The notes under the pieces are model-generated. The model did not search any database and was not told the origin of the DNA. It worked only from the letters and a program-made list of their open reading frames with translations. From NCBI GenBank assembly GCA_002396385.1, contig DGTD01000006.1:1-13275 (forward strand): DNA of 13,275 bases. Direction: 5' to 3'. Below are positions 1 to 7,700 of the stretch, one piece after another (positions within the stretch are counted from its first letter, which is position 1; every line of letters begins with the position of its first letter). The position numbers and the translations under genes were made by a program. Origin of the DNA: Bacteroidales bacterium UBA4345 (GTDB taxonomy: Bacteria > Bacteroidota > Bacteroidia > Bacteroidales > Paludibacteraceae).

Positions 1-957
1 TTCCCTAATGTTTGTCAAGGCGAAAAAGACAGACTCTGGGCTGAGAACGAGGATAAGGAGGGTGAATACTCTTACTTCTGGACAACTGCCGATGGTACGA
101 ACCTGACTGGTCAGGAAGTTGAACCTGTTATCTCTTGGGACGATGCGGTTGAGTTTACTGTAATTGCGGTTAACGACCTCACTCACTGTCAGAGCAGCGT
201 TCAGAAGACCATCTACAGCAATCCAATCCCTGCTGTCGGATTCCTTCCTTACGATTCGGTTTGTGCACATGGTTCTATCACAGTAACCGCTTACGGTGCA
301 CAGGACTACGAATGGCAGATTAACAACAAGGTGGTTGGTAACGAGGCTGCTCTAACGCTTGACGACCTCACCACTTCAACCCAGTTGTATGTAACGGGTA
401 CACTCAGTGGCTGTTCTTCTACTTCGGTTGCTTCTGTAATTGTGGTTCCTAACCCAATAGCTACTATTTCTGAACCTGACGGTAAGGATTACTTCTGTTC
501 TGGAACTACCGTTCATCTCGTAGGTTCTGGCCTTGGTAAGGACGGTGTTTATGAATGGTTGGCTAATGGTGAACCGCTCAAGGTTGATACAGCTCTCTAT
601 TCAGAGATTGAAGACCATCCGGCACGCTCTACCGAATATACGCTGACGGTTACTAACGAGCATGGTTGTACCAATACGGTTACCAAGCGTATGAACATTC
701 AGACGTTGCCTGTGGTTGGCATCAACCGCGACAAGAGTTATGTATGTCCTGGTCAGGTTGACTCTGTTAAGTTCCAGGCTGTGAACAAGACTTACAACCG
801 AAATGTTCAGTGGTACTGGGAGTCTGTTCCTGGTCAGCCTGATATTCAAGCTAACCAAATTGAAAACGAGTTCGTAGCTATCATTGACACTACTGTCAGA
901 GTTACCCTGAAGGGTATTGACGATTTGGGTTGTGTTGGTACTGCTACAGTCGATATC
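1..957 (+). repeat. Four diverged Ig-like C-W-C protein repeats (first one truncated)
   Basis: Residues 1-319 of the partial adhesin hold four modules of about 78-83 residues, counted from first Cys to first Cys (5, 88, 166, 249). Each ends in a pattern like TxYTLTVTNEHGC followed by a strand and a Pro-rich linker (NPIP, PNPI, TLPV). They resemble the modules of the second adhesin but are longer and less regular. Repetition is at protein level only; the DNA copies are strongly diverged. Confidence 0.75.
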
Positions 958-1560
958 CAACTCCGTCAGAAAGATCCGCTCAAGTTCCGTGTGAACCCAA
1001 GCTGTATCGACGACGAAAGCCGTACTGTACGTTTCACCGGTATTGTTCCTGAAACAGAAAATACCAAGTGGACTTGGACAGTTGATATGAACGAGAACAG
1101 CACTAACGATACGAAACTGGAGGGTGCCATTGCTAACTACACCTACCCTGGTATCTTGGCTGACTCTATCCTTGTGGGTGTGCATGCTGTTGACCCTTAT
1201 GGTTGTATTTACGACAGCTCTGCCTACATCTACAAGTGGCACGACTTCTGGGCGCCTGACGCATTCTCTCCTAATGGAGATGGATTGAATGACAGATTCG
1301 TCTTCCGTGGCGGACGCTTCATCAACGAATTCCACGTTATCATCTATGACCGTCTTGGCGGTATTGTATATGAAGGCGATGAAAATGACCTCTTACGTTC
1401 TACTTCCGACGAGATACCTTCTAACTATGGTTGGGATGGTACTTGCAAGGGTAAGGCTTGTCCTTGGGGCGTTTATGGTTACACTGTTACTTACAGCTCG
1501 AACGAAAATTCAGTCTTCAAGTCTGGTAAGAAGCGTGGCTCAATTACTCTCATCCGATAA
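1..1560 (+). CDS. T9SS type B-sorted adhesin-like surface protein with Ig-like repeats (5' end missing)
   Basis: Reading frame +1 is open from the first base, so the start lies upstream; 519 residues are visible. Four Ig-like modules come first (about residues 1-319), each with a Cys, a Trp about 17-22 residues later and a second Cys: C5/W27/C63, C88/W105/C138, C166/W186/C223, C249/W271/C311. A PKD-like region containing WTWTVD follows (about 325-411). The last 105 residues (from D415) form the gliding-motility-associated C-terminal domain: FSPNGDGLND, a FHVIIYDRLGG strand, WDG, CPWGVYGY and the terminal GSITLIR. Family knowledge: this domain directs outer-membrane export by the type IX system, often of adhesins such as SprB. 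The partner PorP/SprF gene starts 12 bp after the stop. The cargo's ligand cannot be told from the sequence. Codons look biased to AAC, TTC, CGT and GGT, suggesting high expression. Confidence 0.93.
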   Translation, partial: FPNVCQGEKDRLWAENEDKEGEYSYFWTTADGTNLTGQEVEPVISWDDAVEFTVIAVNDLTHCQSSVQKTIYSNPIPAVGFLPYDSVCAHGSITVTAYGAQDYEWQINNKVVGNEAALTLDDLTTSTQLYVTGTLSGCSSTSVASVIVVPNPIATISEPDGKDYFCSGTTVHLVGSGLGKDGVYEWLANGEPLKVDTALYSEIEDHPARSTEYTLTVTNEHGCTNTVTKRMNIQTLPVVGINRDKSYVCPGQVDSVKFQAVNKTYNRNVQWYWESVPGQPDIQANQIENEFVAIIDTTVRVTLKGIDDLGCVGTATVDIQLRQKDPLKFRVNPSCIDDESRTVRFTGIVPETENTKWTWTVDMNENSTNDTKLEGAIANYTYPGILADSILVGVHAVDPYGCIYDSSAYIYKWHDFWAPDAFSPNGDGLNDRFVFRGGRFINEFHVIIYDRLGGIVYEGDENDLLRSTSDEIPSNYGWDGTCKGKACPWGVYGYTVTYSSNENSVFKSGKKRGSITLIR

Positions 1561-1572
1561 TTGTTTCGAATT

Positions 1573-2595
1573 ATGAAAAGAATAGCAAGTATATTTGCGG
1601 GACTCTTGATGGCGGCTTCGGCCGCCGCTCAAGTGGACTACACGTTCAACAACAACAACGTGATCCCCTTCAGCTTGAACCCTGCCTTGGTGGGTAACGC
1701 GAATGCCATGCGTTTCGGTTTGAATTACCGTATGCAATGGCCCGCTCTCGATAACCATTATACAACGACCCGTATTTCCTACGACCAGAACTTCTATAAG
1801 CAGATGGCTTCTGCGGGTCTCTCTTTCACTCGGGACAATGAGGCGAATGTTTTCAAGAAGAATGAGATTGCTGCGGTTTACTCGCACAACATTCGTCTGG
1901 AAGATGAATACTTCATCCGTTTGGGCTTACAAATGGCTTTGAACTTGAATTACTTTGATGCTTCGGGGCTTACGTTTGACGATTCTTATGCGGGCGAGGG
2001 TAAACCAGAACTGAAGACTAATGACGAGGTAACCGAGGCCCATTGCAATTATGTGGACTTCTCGTTCGGTGCTGCTTTCGTATGGGAGAACAAGTTGACT
2101 GTTGGTGGTTCAGTTTACCACATCGGTCAACCGAATAATGGTTTCGACGATAAGGAAGCCTCTAAGGTAGGACGCCGTTATGTGTTCCATGTAAACTATA
2201 TGCAGGACCTTGAGGCTCGTTCCGGACTCTGGGGACGACGCGATATGTCGAGCACCTATCTCTTTGGTTCGGCTGCTTTCCAACAGCAAGCCGTTGAGGT
2301 AGCATCCTCTGAAGATGACAAACGTATTTATCGTTTGGCCTCGCTCAACATTGGCTGTATGACCAATCCGGTTATTTTCGGTGTTGCCGATAAGTATGAC
2401 TTTACGTCTTCTTTAGGGAACCTGAATGTCTTGTCGTTTATGATTGGTGGTAATTATAAAGGTTTACAGGGCTATTACATCTTCGACCTTTACACCTCGA
2501 AGAAGGATAACGGAAGTTGGTCGCACGAGTTTGCGGTTGTCTACGTTATACCGCCTAAGCATTACCGTTATGCTTGTCCAATTGTTTATTGGTAA
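1573..2595 (+). CDS. PorP/SprF-family outer membrane protein, T9SS cargo partner
   Basis: A 340-residue protein beginning MKRIASIFAGLLMAASAAAQ, a standard signal peptide with likely cleavage after AAAQ. An in-frame TTG at 1561 exists, but the ATG at 1573 gives the better signal peptide and start codon. The mature protein opens with the PorP/SprF hallmark block PFSLNPALVGNANAMRFG, then QWPALDN and SYDQNFYK (residues 32-77). Alternating beta strands follow, and the protein ends in the aromatic residue Trp (CPIVYW), as expected of an outer membrane beta barrel. In Flavobacterium, SprF is required for secretion of the SprB adhesin and PorP belongs to the T9SS. Lying 12 bp downstream of a type B cargo gene, this is probably that cargo's dedicated partner. 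It is paralogous to the gene at 9256; in the 50-residue block above I count 35 identities. Confidence 0.93.
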   Translation: MKRIASIFAGLLMAASAAAQVDYTFNNNNVIPFSLNPALVGNANAMRFGLNYRMQWPALDNHYTTTRISYDQNFYKQMASAGLSFTRDNEANVFKKNEIAAVYSHNIRLEDEYFIRLGLQMALNLNYFDASGLTFDDSYAGEGKPELKTNDEVTEAHCNYVDFSFGAAFVWENKLTVGGSVYHIGQPNNGFDDKEASKVGRRYVFHVNYMQDLEARSGLWGRRDMSSTYLFGSAAFQQQAVEVASSEDDKRIYRLASLNIGCMTNPVIFGVADKYDFTSSLGNLNVLSFMIGGNYKGLQGYYIFDLYTSKKDNGSWSHEFAVVYVIPPKHYRYACPIVYW

Positions 2596-2616
2596 ATATG
2601 AATTGTTAGTTATAAT

Positions 2617-2644
2617 AAAAGGCACCGTTTTTACGGTGCCTTTT
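2617..2644 (+). terminator. Intrinsic terminator after the first PorP/SprF gene
   Basis: A perfect stem GGCACCGT/ACGGTGCC (2621-2628 with 2633-2640) closes on a TTTT loop. It is flanked by AAAA (2617-2620) and TTTT (2641-2644), giving a 12-bp stem with A and T tails on either side. The symmetry means it could stop transcription from both directions. It separates the first adhesin unit from the methyltransferase cluster. Confidence 0.9.
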
Positions 2645-2659
2645 CATTTGTTGCCGTTT

Positions 2660-2690
2660 TTTGAGCTTTGCTTATTTATTCGTATTTTTG
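2660..2690 (+). promoter_or_regulatory. Bacteroidota-type promoter for the methyltransferase cluster
   Basis: TTTG at 2660-2663, a 19-bp spacer, then TATTTTTG at 2683-2690, an exact fit to the Bacteroidota -33/-7 pattern (TTTG, N19, TAnnTTTG). The expected transcript start is a few bases downstream, leaving only about a dozen nucleotides before the ATG at 2710. It sits directly behind the terminator at 2617-2644. Confidence 0.75.
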
Positions 2691-2709
2691 CGCTATATTG
2701 GTACTATAA

Positions 2710-3402
2710 ATGAATCTTTGGTCAGACGAAATACAGCAGTATATACTCGAACACATCGAGCGTGAACCTGATTTCCTTAAAGTATTAACCCGAAAGACGC
2801 ATCTGCATACGCTTAAACCGCGCATGTTATCGGGTCATTTAGAGGGAAGGCTGCTCAAATTTTTCTGCCAAATGGTTGGCGCCCGCCGTATTCTAGAAAT
2901 CGGAACCTTTACGGGCTATTCTGCACTGTGTATGGCCGAGGCGCTCCCCGATGGCGGACAAGTGCATACTTGCGAGATTTTCGATGAACTGGAACCTTTC
3001 TTAAACCAGGTCTTTGCCGATGCCGGCGATCTTGGCAAGAAGGTGAATCTACATATTGGCGATGCTGCCGACATTGTGCCAAGTCTTGACGGACTTTTTG
3101 ACGTGGCCTATCTCGATGGTAACAAACGACGTTATGTCGAGGACCTTGAAATGGTTTATCCGAAAATGCGTAAAGGAGGGCTGGTCATTGCAGACAATAC
3201 TTTATGGGATGGACACGTTATTGAAGAAGAGTCTGTTGCTTTGTATGAACGCTATAAACTTCATCCTGAAGTTCCTGTCTCCTCAAAAGAGGCTCAAACA
3301 GTGGGAATTATGGCGTTTAACAACCTTGTTGCCAACGATTCTCGCTTCCAGACTGTTATGGTTCCGGTACGCGATGGAATGACACTGGTACGTATTGTTT
3401 AA
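2710..3402 (+). CDS. Class I SAM-dependent O-methyltransferase (COMT-like, TrmR-like candidate)
   Basis: A 230-residue cytosolic protein of the O-methyltransferase family that includes caffeoyl-CoA/catechol O-methyltransferases and bacterial TrmR (YrrM). The SAM-binding motif I is ILEIGTFTGYSALCMAEAL (61-79). The acidic residue after the next strand is E89 (HTCEIF), and GDAADI (118-122) follows. The metal-binding acidic residues correspond to D136 (YLDGNK) and D162-N163 (ADNTLWDGHV), with K139 also kept. Where many relatives have D-A-D-K, this protein reads D-G-N-K. The substrate is not shown by sequence. TrmR methylates 5-hydroxyuridine at the tRNA wobble position, and this protein's size, plus an RNA methyltransferase two genes downstream, make that a reasonable guess. 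The start ATG follows a good promoter. The stop is followed at once by the next reading frame. Confidence 0.88.
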   Translation: MNLWSDEIQQYILEHIEREPDFLKVLTRKTHLHTLKPRMLSGHLEGRLLKFFCQMVGARRILEIGTFTGYSALCMAEALPDGGQVHTCEIFDELEPFLNQVFADAGDLGKKVNLHIGDAADIVPSLDGLFDVAYLDGNKRRYVEDLEMVYPKMRKGGLVIADNTLWDGHVIEEESVALYERYKLHPEVPVSSKEAQTVGIMAFNNLVANDSRFQTVMVPVRDGMTLVRIV

Positions 3403-3423
3403 ATGGTTACTTATTATCAGAAA

Positions 3424-3945
3424 ATGAAAAAATATATTGTTCTCTTATTGGCAGTTATGGCTGTGTCGTTTGTTTCTGTTTCTTGCTCAAGTGACGATGA
3501 TGTTGACTATACGCAGGAATATAATCGCACAAATAAGGAAAAAGGTGAGTTGTTTCTTGCTTTAAATCGCGACTCTGCAGGGGTGAAGGAAACCTACACT
3601 GGTTTGCAATACCGTGTGGAAACGTTGGGTAAGGGAATTAGACCCGATGCCAACGACTCGGTCTATATCTCTTACGTGGCGATGCTGGTCGATGGAACTG
3701 TGTTTGAATCAGGTAAGTATGGTTTTGAAATGGAAAACCTTATTGCCGGCATGCGTGAAGGGTTGCAGCTCATGCCCGAAGGGTCTGTCTTCCACCTTTA
3801 CATCCCTTATTATCTGGCATACAATACCGCTTCGAAACAAACGGTTTTCAACGGGAAAATAGTGTCGGTTTCGGCTTATTCGGCTCTTCATTATTATATT
3901 AAACTGAATAAGGTGACTTCGATAAGCGAAGCTCCTGAAATTTAA
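3424..3945 (+). CDS. FKBP-type peptidyl-prolyl isomerase-like lipoprotein
   Basis: A 173-residue protein with a lipoprotein signal peptide, MKKYIVLLLAVMAVSFVSVS, and lipidated Cys at 21, followed by SSDDDVD. An acidic stretch of this kind after the Cys can act as a surface-export signal in Bacteroidota. An in-frame ATG at 3403 would add seven residues (MVTYYQK) before the signal; 3424 is preferred because it gives a normal MKK start. Residues about 60-163 match the FKBP fold: GLQYRVETLGKG, DSVYISYVAMLVDGTVFES, IAGMREGLQLMPEGS, YIPYYLAYN and a final YYIKLNKV strand. Compared with FKBP12, the catalytic Asp37 position is Glu (E95) and the Trp59 position is Met (M110), so isomerase activity is uncertain. 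Relatives include GldI-like envelope foldases. It lies between two methyltransferase genes in an apparent operon. Confidence 0.85.
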   Translation: MKKYIVLLLAVMAVSFVSVSCSSDDDVDYTQEYNRTNKEKGELFLALNRDSAGVKETYTGLQYRVETLGKGIRPDANDSVYISYVAMLVDGTVFESGKYGFEMENLIAGMREGLQLMPEGSVFHLYIPYYLAYNTASKQTVFNGKIVSVSAYSALHYYIKLNKVTSISEAPEI

Positions 3946-3954
3946 TGGCTTTTT

Positions 3955-4494
3955 ATGCACAAGTATACTGTCAAGGAACTGAACAGGATTTCTGTTGAAG
4001 AGTTTAAGCAATCCGAGAAAATACCTTTGGTTGTTGTGCTCGACAATGTGCGCTCGCTTTATAATGTCGGTTCTGTTTTTCGGACTTCAGATGCCTATCG
4101 TGTCGAGAAAATTTGGTTGTGCGGACTTACTTGCGCACCGCCTAATGCCGAAATCCATAAAACAGCGTTAGGGGCTGAATTTTCTGTCGATTGGGCAAGT
4201 GCTCCCGATACGTTGCAGGTCGTTCGGAACTTGCAGTCCGATGGTTATACTGTTTTCTCTGTCGAGCAGGTAGAGGGTAGTGTGTCGCTTGAAGGTTTGA
4301 AGTTAGACCCGGCAAAAAAGTATGCTGTTGTAATGGGACACGAAGTGAATGGTGTACAACAAGCGGTGGTCGATGCTTCCGATTTTTGTCTCGAACTTCC
4401 CCAATATGGAACAAAACACTCGCTAAATGTGTCTGTTACCGCAGGAATCGTTATTTGGGAATTCTTCAAACAATTACAGCCGCGTTTTTGTTGA
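3955..4494 (+). CDS. SpoU/TrmH-family RNA 2'-O-methyltransferase
   Basis: A 179-residue cytosolic enzyme with all three SPOUT knot motifs. Motif 1 is NVRSLYNVGSVFRTSDA (31-47), with the conserved Asn and catalytic Arg. Motif 2 is YAVVMGHEVNGV (123-134). Motif 3 is LPQYGTKHSLNVSVTAGI (148-165). The segment PPNAEIHKTALGAE (62-75) is typical of bacterial TrmH-family members. It should transfer a methyl group from SAM to a ribose 2'-OH of tRNA or rRNA; the target nucleotide cannot be assigned. It lacks the N-terminal substrate-binding domain of RlmB-type enzymes. It starts 9 bp after the FKBP stop, so it is probably co-transcribed with the two genes before it. No convincing terminator follows it. 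Confidence 0.92.
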   Translation: MHKYTVKELNRISVEEFKQSEKIPLVVVLDNVRSLYNVGSVFRTSDAYRVEKIWLCGLTCAPPNAEIHKTALGAEFSVDWASAPDTLQVVRNLQSDGYTVFSVEQVEGSVSLEGLKLDPAKKYAVVMGHEVNGVQQAVVDASDFCLELPQYGTKHSLNVSVTAGIVIWEFFKQLQPRFC

Positions 4495-4511
4495 AGAAAA
4501 ATGCGATTTTA

Positions 4512-4542
4512 TTGAATATTAGCCTTTCTGTGATTATATTTG
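4512..4542 (+). promoter_or_regulatory. Predicted promoter of the large adhesin transcript
   Basis: TTG at 4512-4514, a 20-bp spacer, then TATATTTG at 4535-4542, an exact TAnnTTTG match. The transcript would begin around 4549, leaving about 210 nt before the adhesin start at 4763. It begins just 18 bp after the SpoU stop. Confidence 0.6.
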
Positions 4543-4554
4543 TGCTAGAAGGTT

Positions 4555-4562
4555 TATCTTTG
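4555..4562 (+). promoter_or_regulatory. Second TAnnTTTG element in tandem
   Basis: TATCTTTG matches the -7 consensus exactly, 20 bp downstream of the first -7 box. No clear TTTG lies at the right distance upstream, so it may be a secondary start or chance. Confidence 0.35.
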
Positions 4563-4762
4563 AATAGTCAATAGCGTTTAGCTTCAGTTGTCTTTCAGAT
4601 GTCTGTTTATTGTATAACGTTATTGAAGACCTTTTATTATTAGTATATTATAAACGTGACGTTGAGTTTCACCATGAAAAACATTTGCTGGCCTGTCTAT
4701 TCGATGCTCAAACGTTAATATGTCTGGTTGTGGTATAGTAGGGTTAGCCATATTATATTCTT
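4563..4762 (+). other. Long AT-rich leader of the adhesin transcript
   Basis: About 200 bp between the predicted promoters and the adhesin ATG without a convincing gene. It contains a perfect 10-bp palindrome, ATAACGTTAT (4614-4623), and related ACGTT-containing words at about 4654-4663 and 4710-4717. A 14-codon open frame, MKNICWPVYSMLKR, runs from 4674 to 4718 including its stop. I see no tRNA and no recognisable riboswitch. An in-frame TAG at 4745-4747 prevents the adhesin from starting further upstream. Confidence 0.4.
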
Positions 4763-7700
4763 ATGATCGGTAATTCTTTGTCGAATTCTACCAAATGCAG
4801 TTCGTTTCGTAGTTTTCTTAAATGTTTTCTGACATCTTTAGTTCTATGGGGCGTTGGTATGTATGCTTCTGCTGAAGAACCAAATGCTGACACTCCGAAT
4901 ATAGGGTTTGAGAATGGTAACTTTACCAATTGGCAACTCTATACGGGATACTATTCCCTTCAGGTCTCCCCCGACAAAGACTCTTCTGTCGTGTATGACT
5001 GGAAGTCTGTACAATGGAGTGAGGCTAAGGACCGGTTCGATATAATGAACTTGCATAAAGATGACGATATTATCGCTTGCTCGGAATTTAAAAAGGTGCC
5101 AGCTGATCTTTCGCTGACGGCCCGCATCGGTAATCCGGGTCGTTCTGAAGGCGAAACTCATTCCAACACGGGAAGAGCCTATGCCGAACGCATGGTCTAT
5201 ACGTTTACTGTTACTGAAAACACCACCTTGCTGAACTATCGTTATGCCTGTGTGGTTGAGGACCCGTCTAATGCTACCAATCCGCATAATGGTATCCAGC
5301 GTCCTACGTTCCAAGTGAATATTACGTCGTTCGACCCTGTGCTTAACCAGCCGGTTACTTTACCATGCGCACAGTTTGAGGCTATTGCGAACAATGCCAG
5401 TTCTGACTTGTCGCAAAATCCTAAGTGTGCTGCTTCTTCTGTAGGTGCTAATAAGTCGGTTAACTATTGGTATAAGAATTGGACGTCGGCTGCTATCGAC
5501 CTCCGTGCCTACGTCGGACAAAAGGTGACAATCGAAATTGTGAACCATGACTGCTTGAGTGGCGCTGATTACCATGCCGGCGCACACGATGCTTATGGCT
5601 ATTTTTGGGCTGAAACCCGTAAACTCGAACTCATCTCGAAAAACTGTGGAGAGGAAGACCCTACGATTACTGCGCCCGATGGCTTCGATACTTATCAATG
5701 GTCTCGTTCCGATAATGGGGTGATTAACTTCGACCCTCAGAATCCCTCTGTAGTGTCTATTCCTCGTGCTGCTTTGTTCGATGGTGTTTCCTATAGCTGT
5801 TCTATGAAGAACTCGGGTACCGATTGCGGTGCCATCGAGATGAACACCCAACTGACTCCTATTGAGGTGAAAGTCAAGTTTACTGCTATCGACACTTGTG
5901 GCGGTAAGGTTATCTTTAAAAACAATTCCACCTGTTTGAATGACTCTATTGTTAGTTATTCGTGGAATTTTGGAGATGGCATCTATGCGTTTACCCGTGA
6001 TGCCGAACACTACTATGAGTCTGATGGAGATATTTTTAAGGCAAAATTGTTTGCAACCTCTTCTTTGGGATGTGTTGACTCTTTTTCCCAGGATTTGGCG
6101 ATTCCTCTGGTTCCAAAACTCACAGTAGACGGTCTTTCCAATGTGTGCCAGGGTGAACATGTCAAACTTACTGTTTTCGGACCGACTGCCAAATCAACGG
6201 TCCTTTGGAACGATGGAACTCTGGGCTTCGATTATAACCTTATTGCCGATACATCGCGCAAGTTTACTATTAAAGTAGATGACGAATATGGATGCACTTA
6301 TTGGGCTACTAAGAATTTGGTTGTAAGACAGGCTCCGTCTGTTTATATTATAGGTGATTCTGCCACTTGCGTTGGCGATAGTGTTATCTTAGTGGCGAAC
6401 AATGCCTATTCGTATTCGTGGAATACAGGTACTGTTGGCGATTCGCTTATTGTGCGCCCTCAAAGCACTACCACCTATTCGGTGGTAGGACAGGCTTCTA
6501 ATGGCTGTGAAGGGACTGCTTCTGTTACGGTTGTGGTCAATCCTCTGCCTAATATCTCTATCGATGGTCCTTTGGAACTTTGCAAAGGGGCGGAGAGTAA
6601 GTTGCAAGCGTCTGGTGGCGTCTTGTACCAGTGGTCTGACCTCTTTACGGGAGGAAGTCGTGCAATCTCTCCTACTGAGACAACTAAGTACACGGTACGT
6701 GGTACTGATGCGAACAAGTGCTCGAATACGGCCTCGTGGACGGTCGATGTTAAAGATATTCCTGAAATAAAGTTTGCTGGCGATACTTTGGTCTGTGCTG
6801 GCGAAATTGCGCGTGTAACTGTTTCCGGAGCCGACAGCTATATGTGGGGCGACGGATCCGAACAGAACTTTTATGCGCAATTGCTGAATAGCGATACGGT
6901 TTGGACGGTGACGGGTACCACCAATGGCTGCTCGTCGAAAATCACGATCCCTATCACGATTAAGCCTGCCCCTTATGTCTATATTAACGGCAATACCCGT
7001 ATTTGTAGGGGTGATACACTTGCTCTCTGGGGTATGGGTGCTCAATCTTACCAGTGGGCTACTGGTTTTGTGGGTGATACGCTTATCTCTATTCCCGACG
7101 CTACGGCTATCTACCAAGTCGTTGGTACCGGTGCAAACGGATGTTCGAGGATGGCTACTTACGAAGTCTCAGTGTTGCCTTTGCCCGATGTGTCTATTAA
7201 GGGCGATGTGAGTGTATGCCAAAATTCGTTGGCAAGGCTCTATGCAAAAGGTAATGCCAATGTTTATTATTGGAGCACTGGCTCCATTTCCGACTCCATC
7301 CGTCCGCTTATTAACGATGTGTCGTGGTTTAAGGTGAAGGGTGTTGATTTGAATGGCTGCTCCAGTGTCGACTCTTTCCAGGTGTCGGTTATTCCTCCTC
7401 CGTCTTTGTCGTACAGTGGAGAAACTGAAATCTGTCAGGGAAGTTCTACTATGTTGGTTGTCAGCGGTGCTTCTTCGTATCTTTGGAATAATGGATATTC
7501 GGCAGCTAACTATCTTGCACACCCTATATTCGACACGACCTATGTTGTGACTGGTTACTTGAACGGATGTTCGTCGCAGATTTCTATTCCGATTACCTTG
7601 CGACAGTCTCCTGTGGTTTGGGCCGAGGGTATAACCGATATCTGCCAGGGCGATACGCTCAAATTGTTGGCAAAAGGTGCTAAAGACTATATTTGGGGAA

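Noticed and set aside
601..1335. Long minus-strand open frame opposite the first adhesin
   Set aside because: Antisense shadow of a strongly coding plus-strand gene; no signal peptide, motif or promoter supports it. The same applies to minus-strand frames under the second adhesin.
3945..3998. Alternative ATG overlapping the FKBP stop (TAATG)
   Set aside because: It runs in a different frame from the SpoU gene and stops after 17 codons.
4674..4718. 14-codon open frame (MKNICWPVYSMLKR) in the adhesin leader
   Set aside because: Too short, with no similarity I recognise and no pairing structure that would mark it as an attenuator leader peptide.
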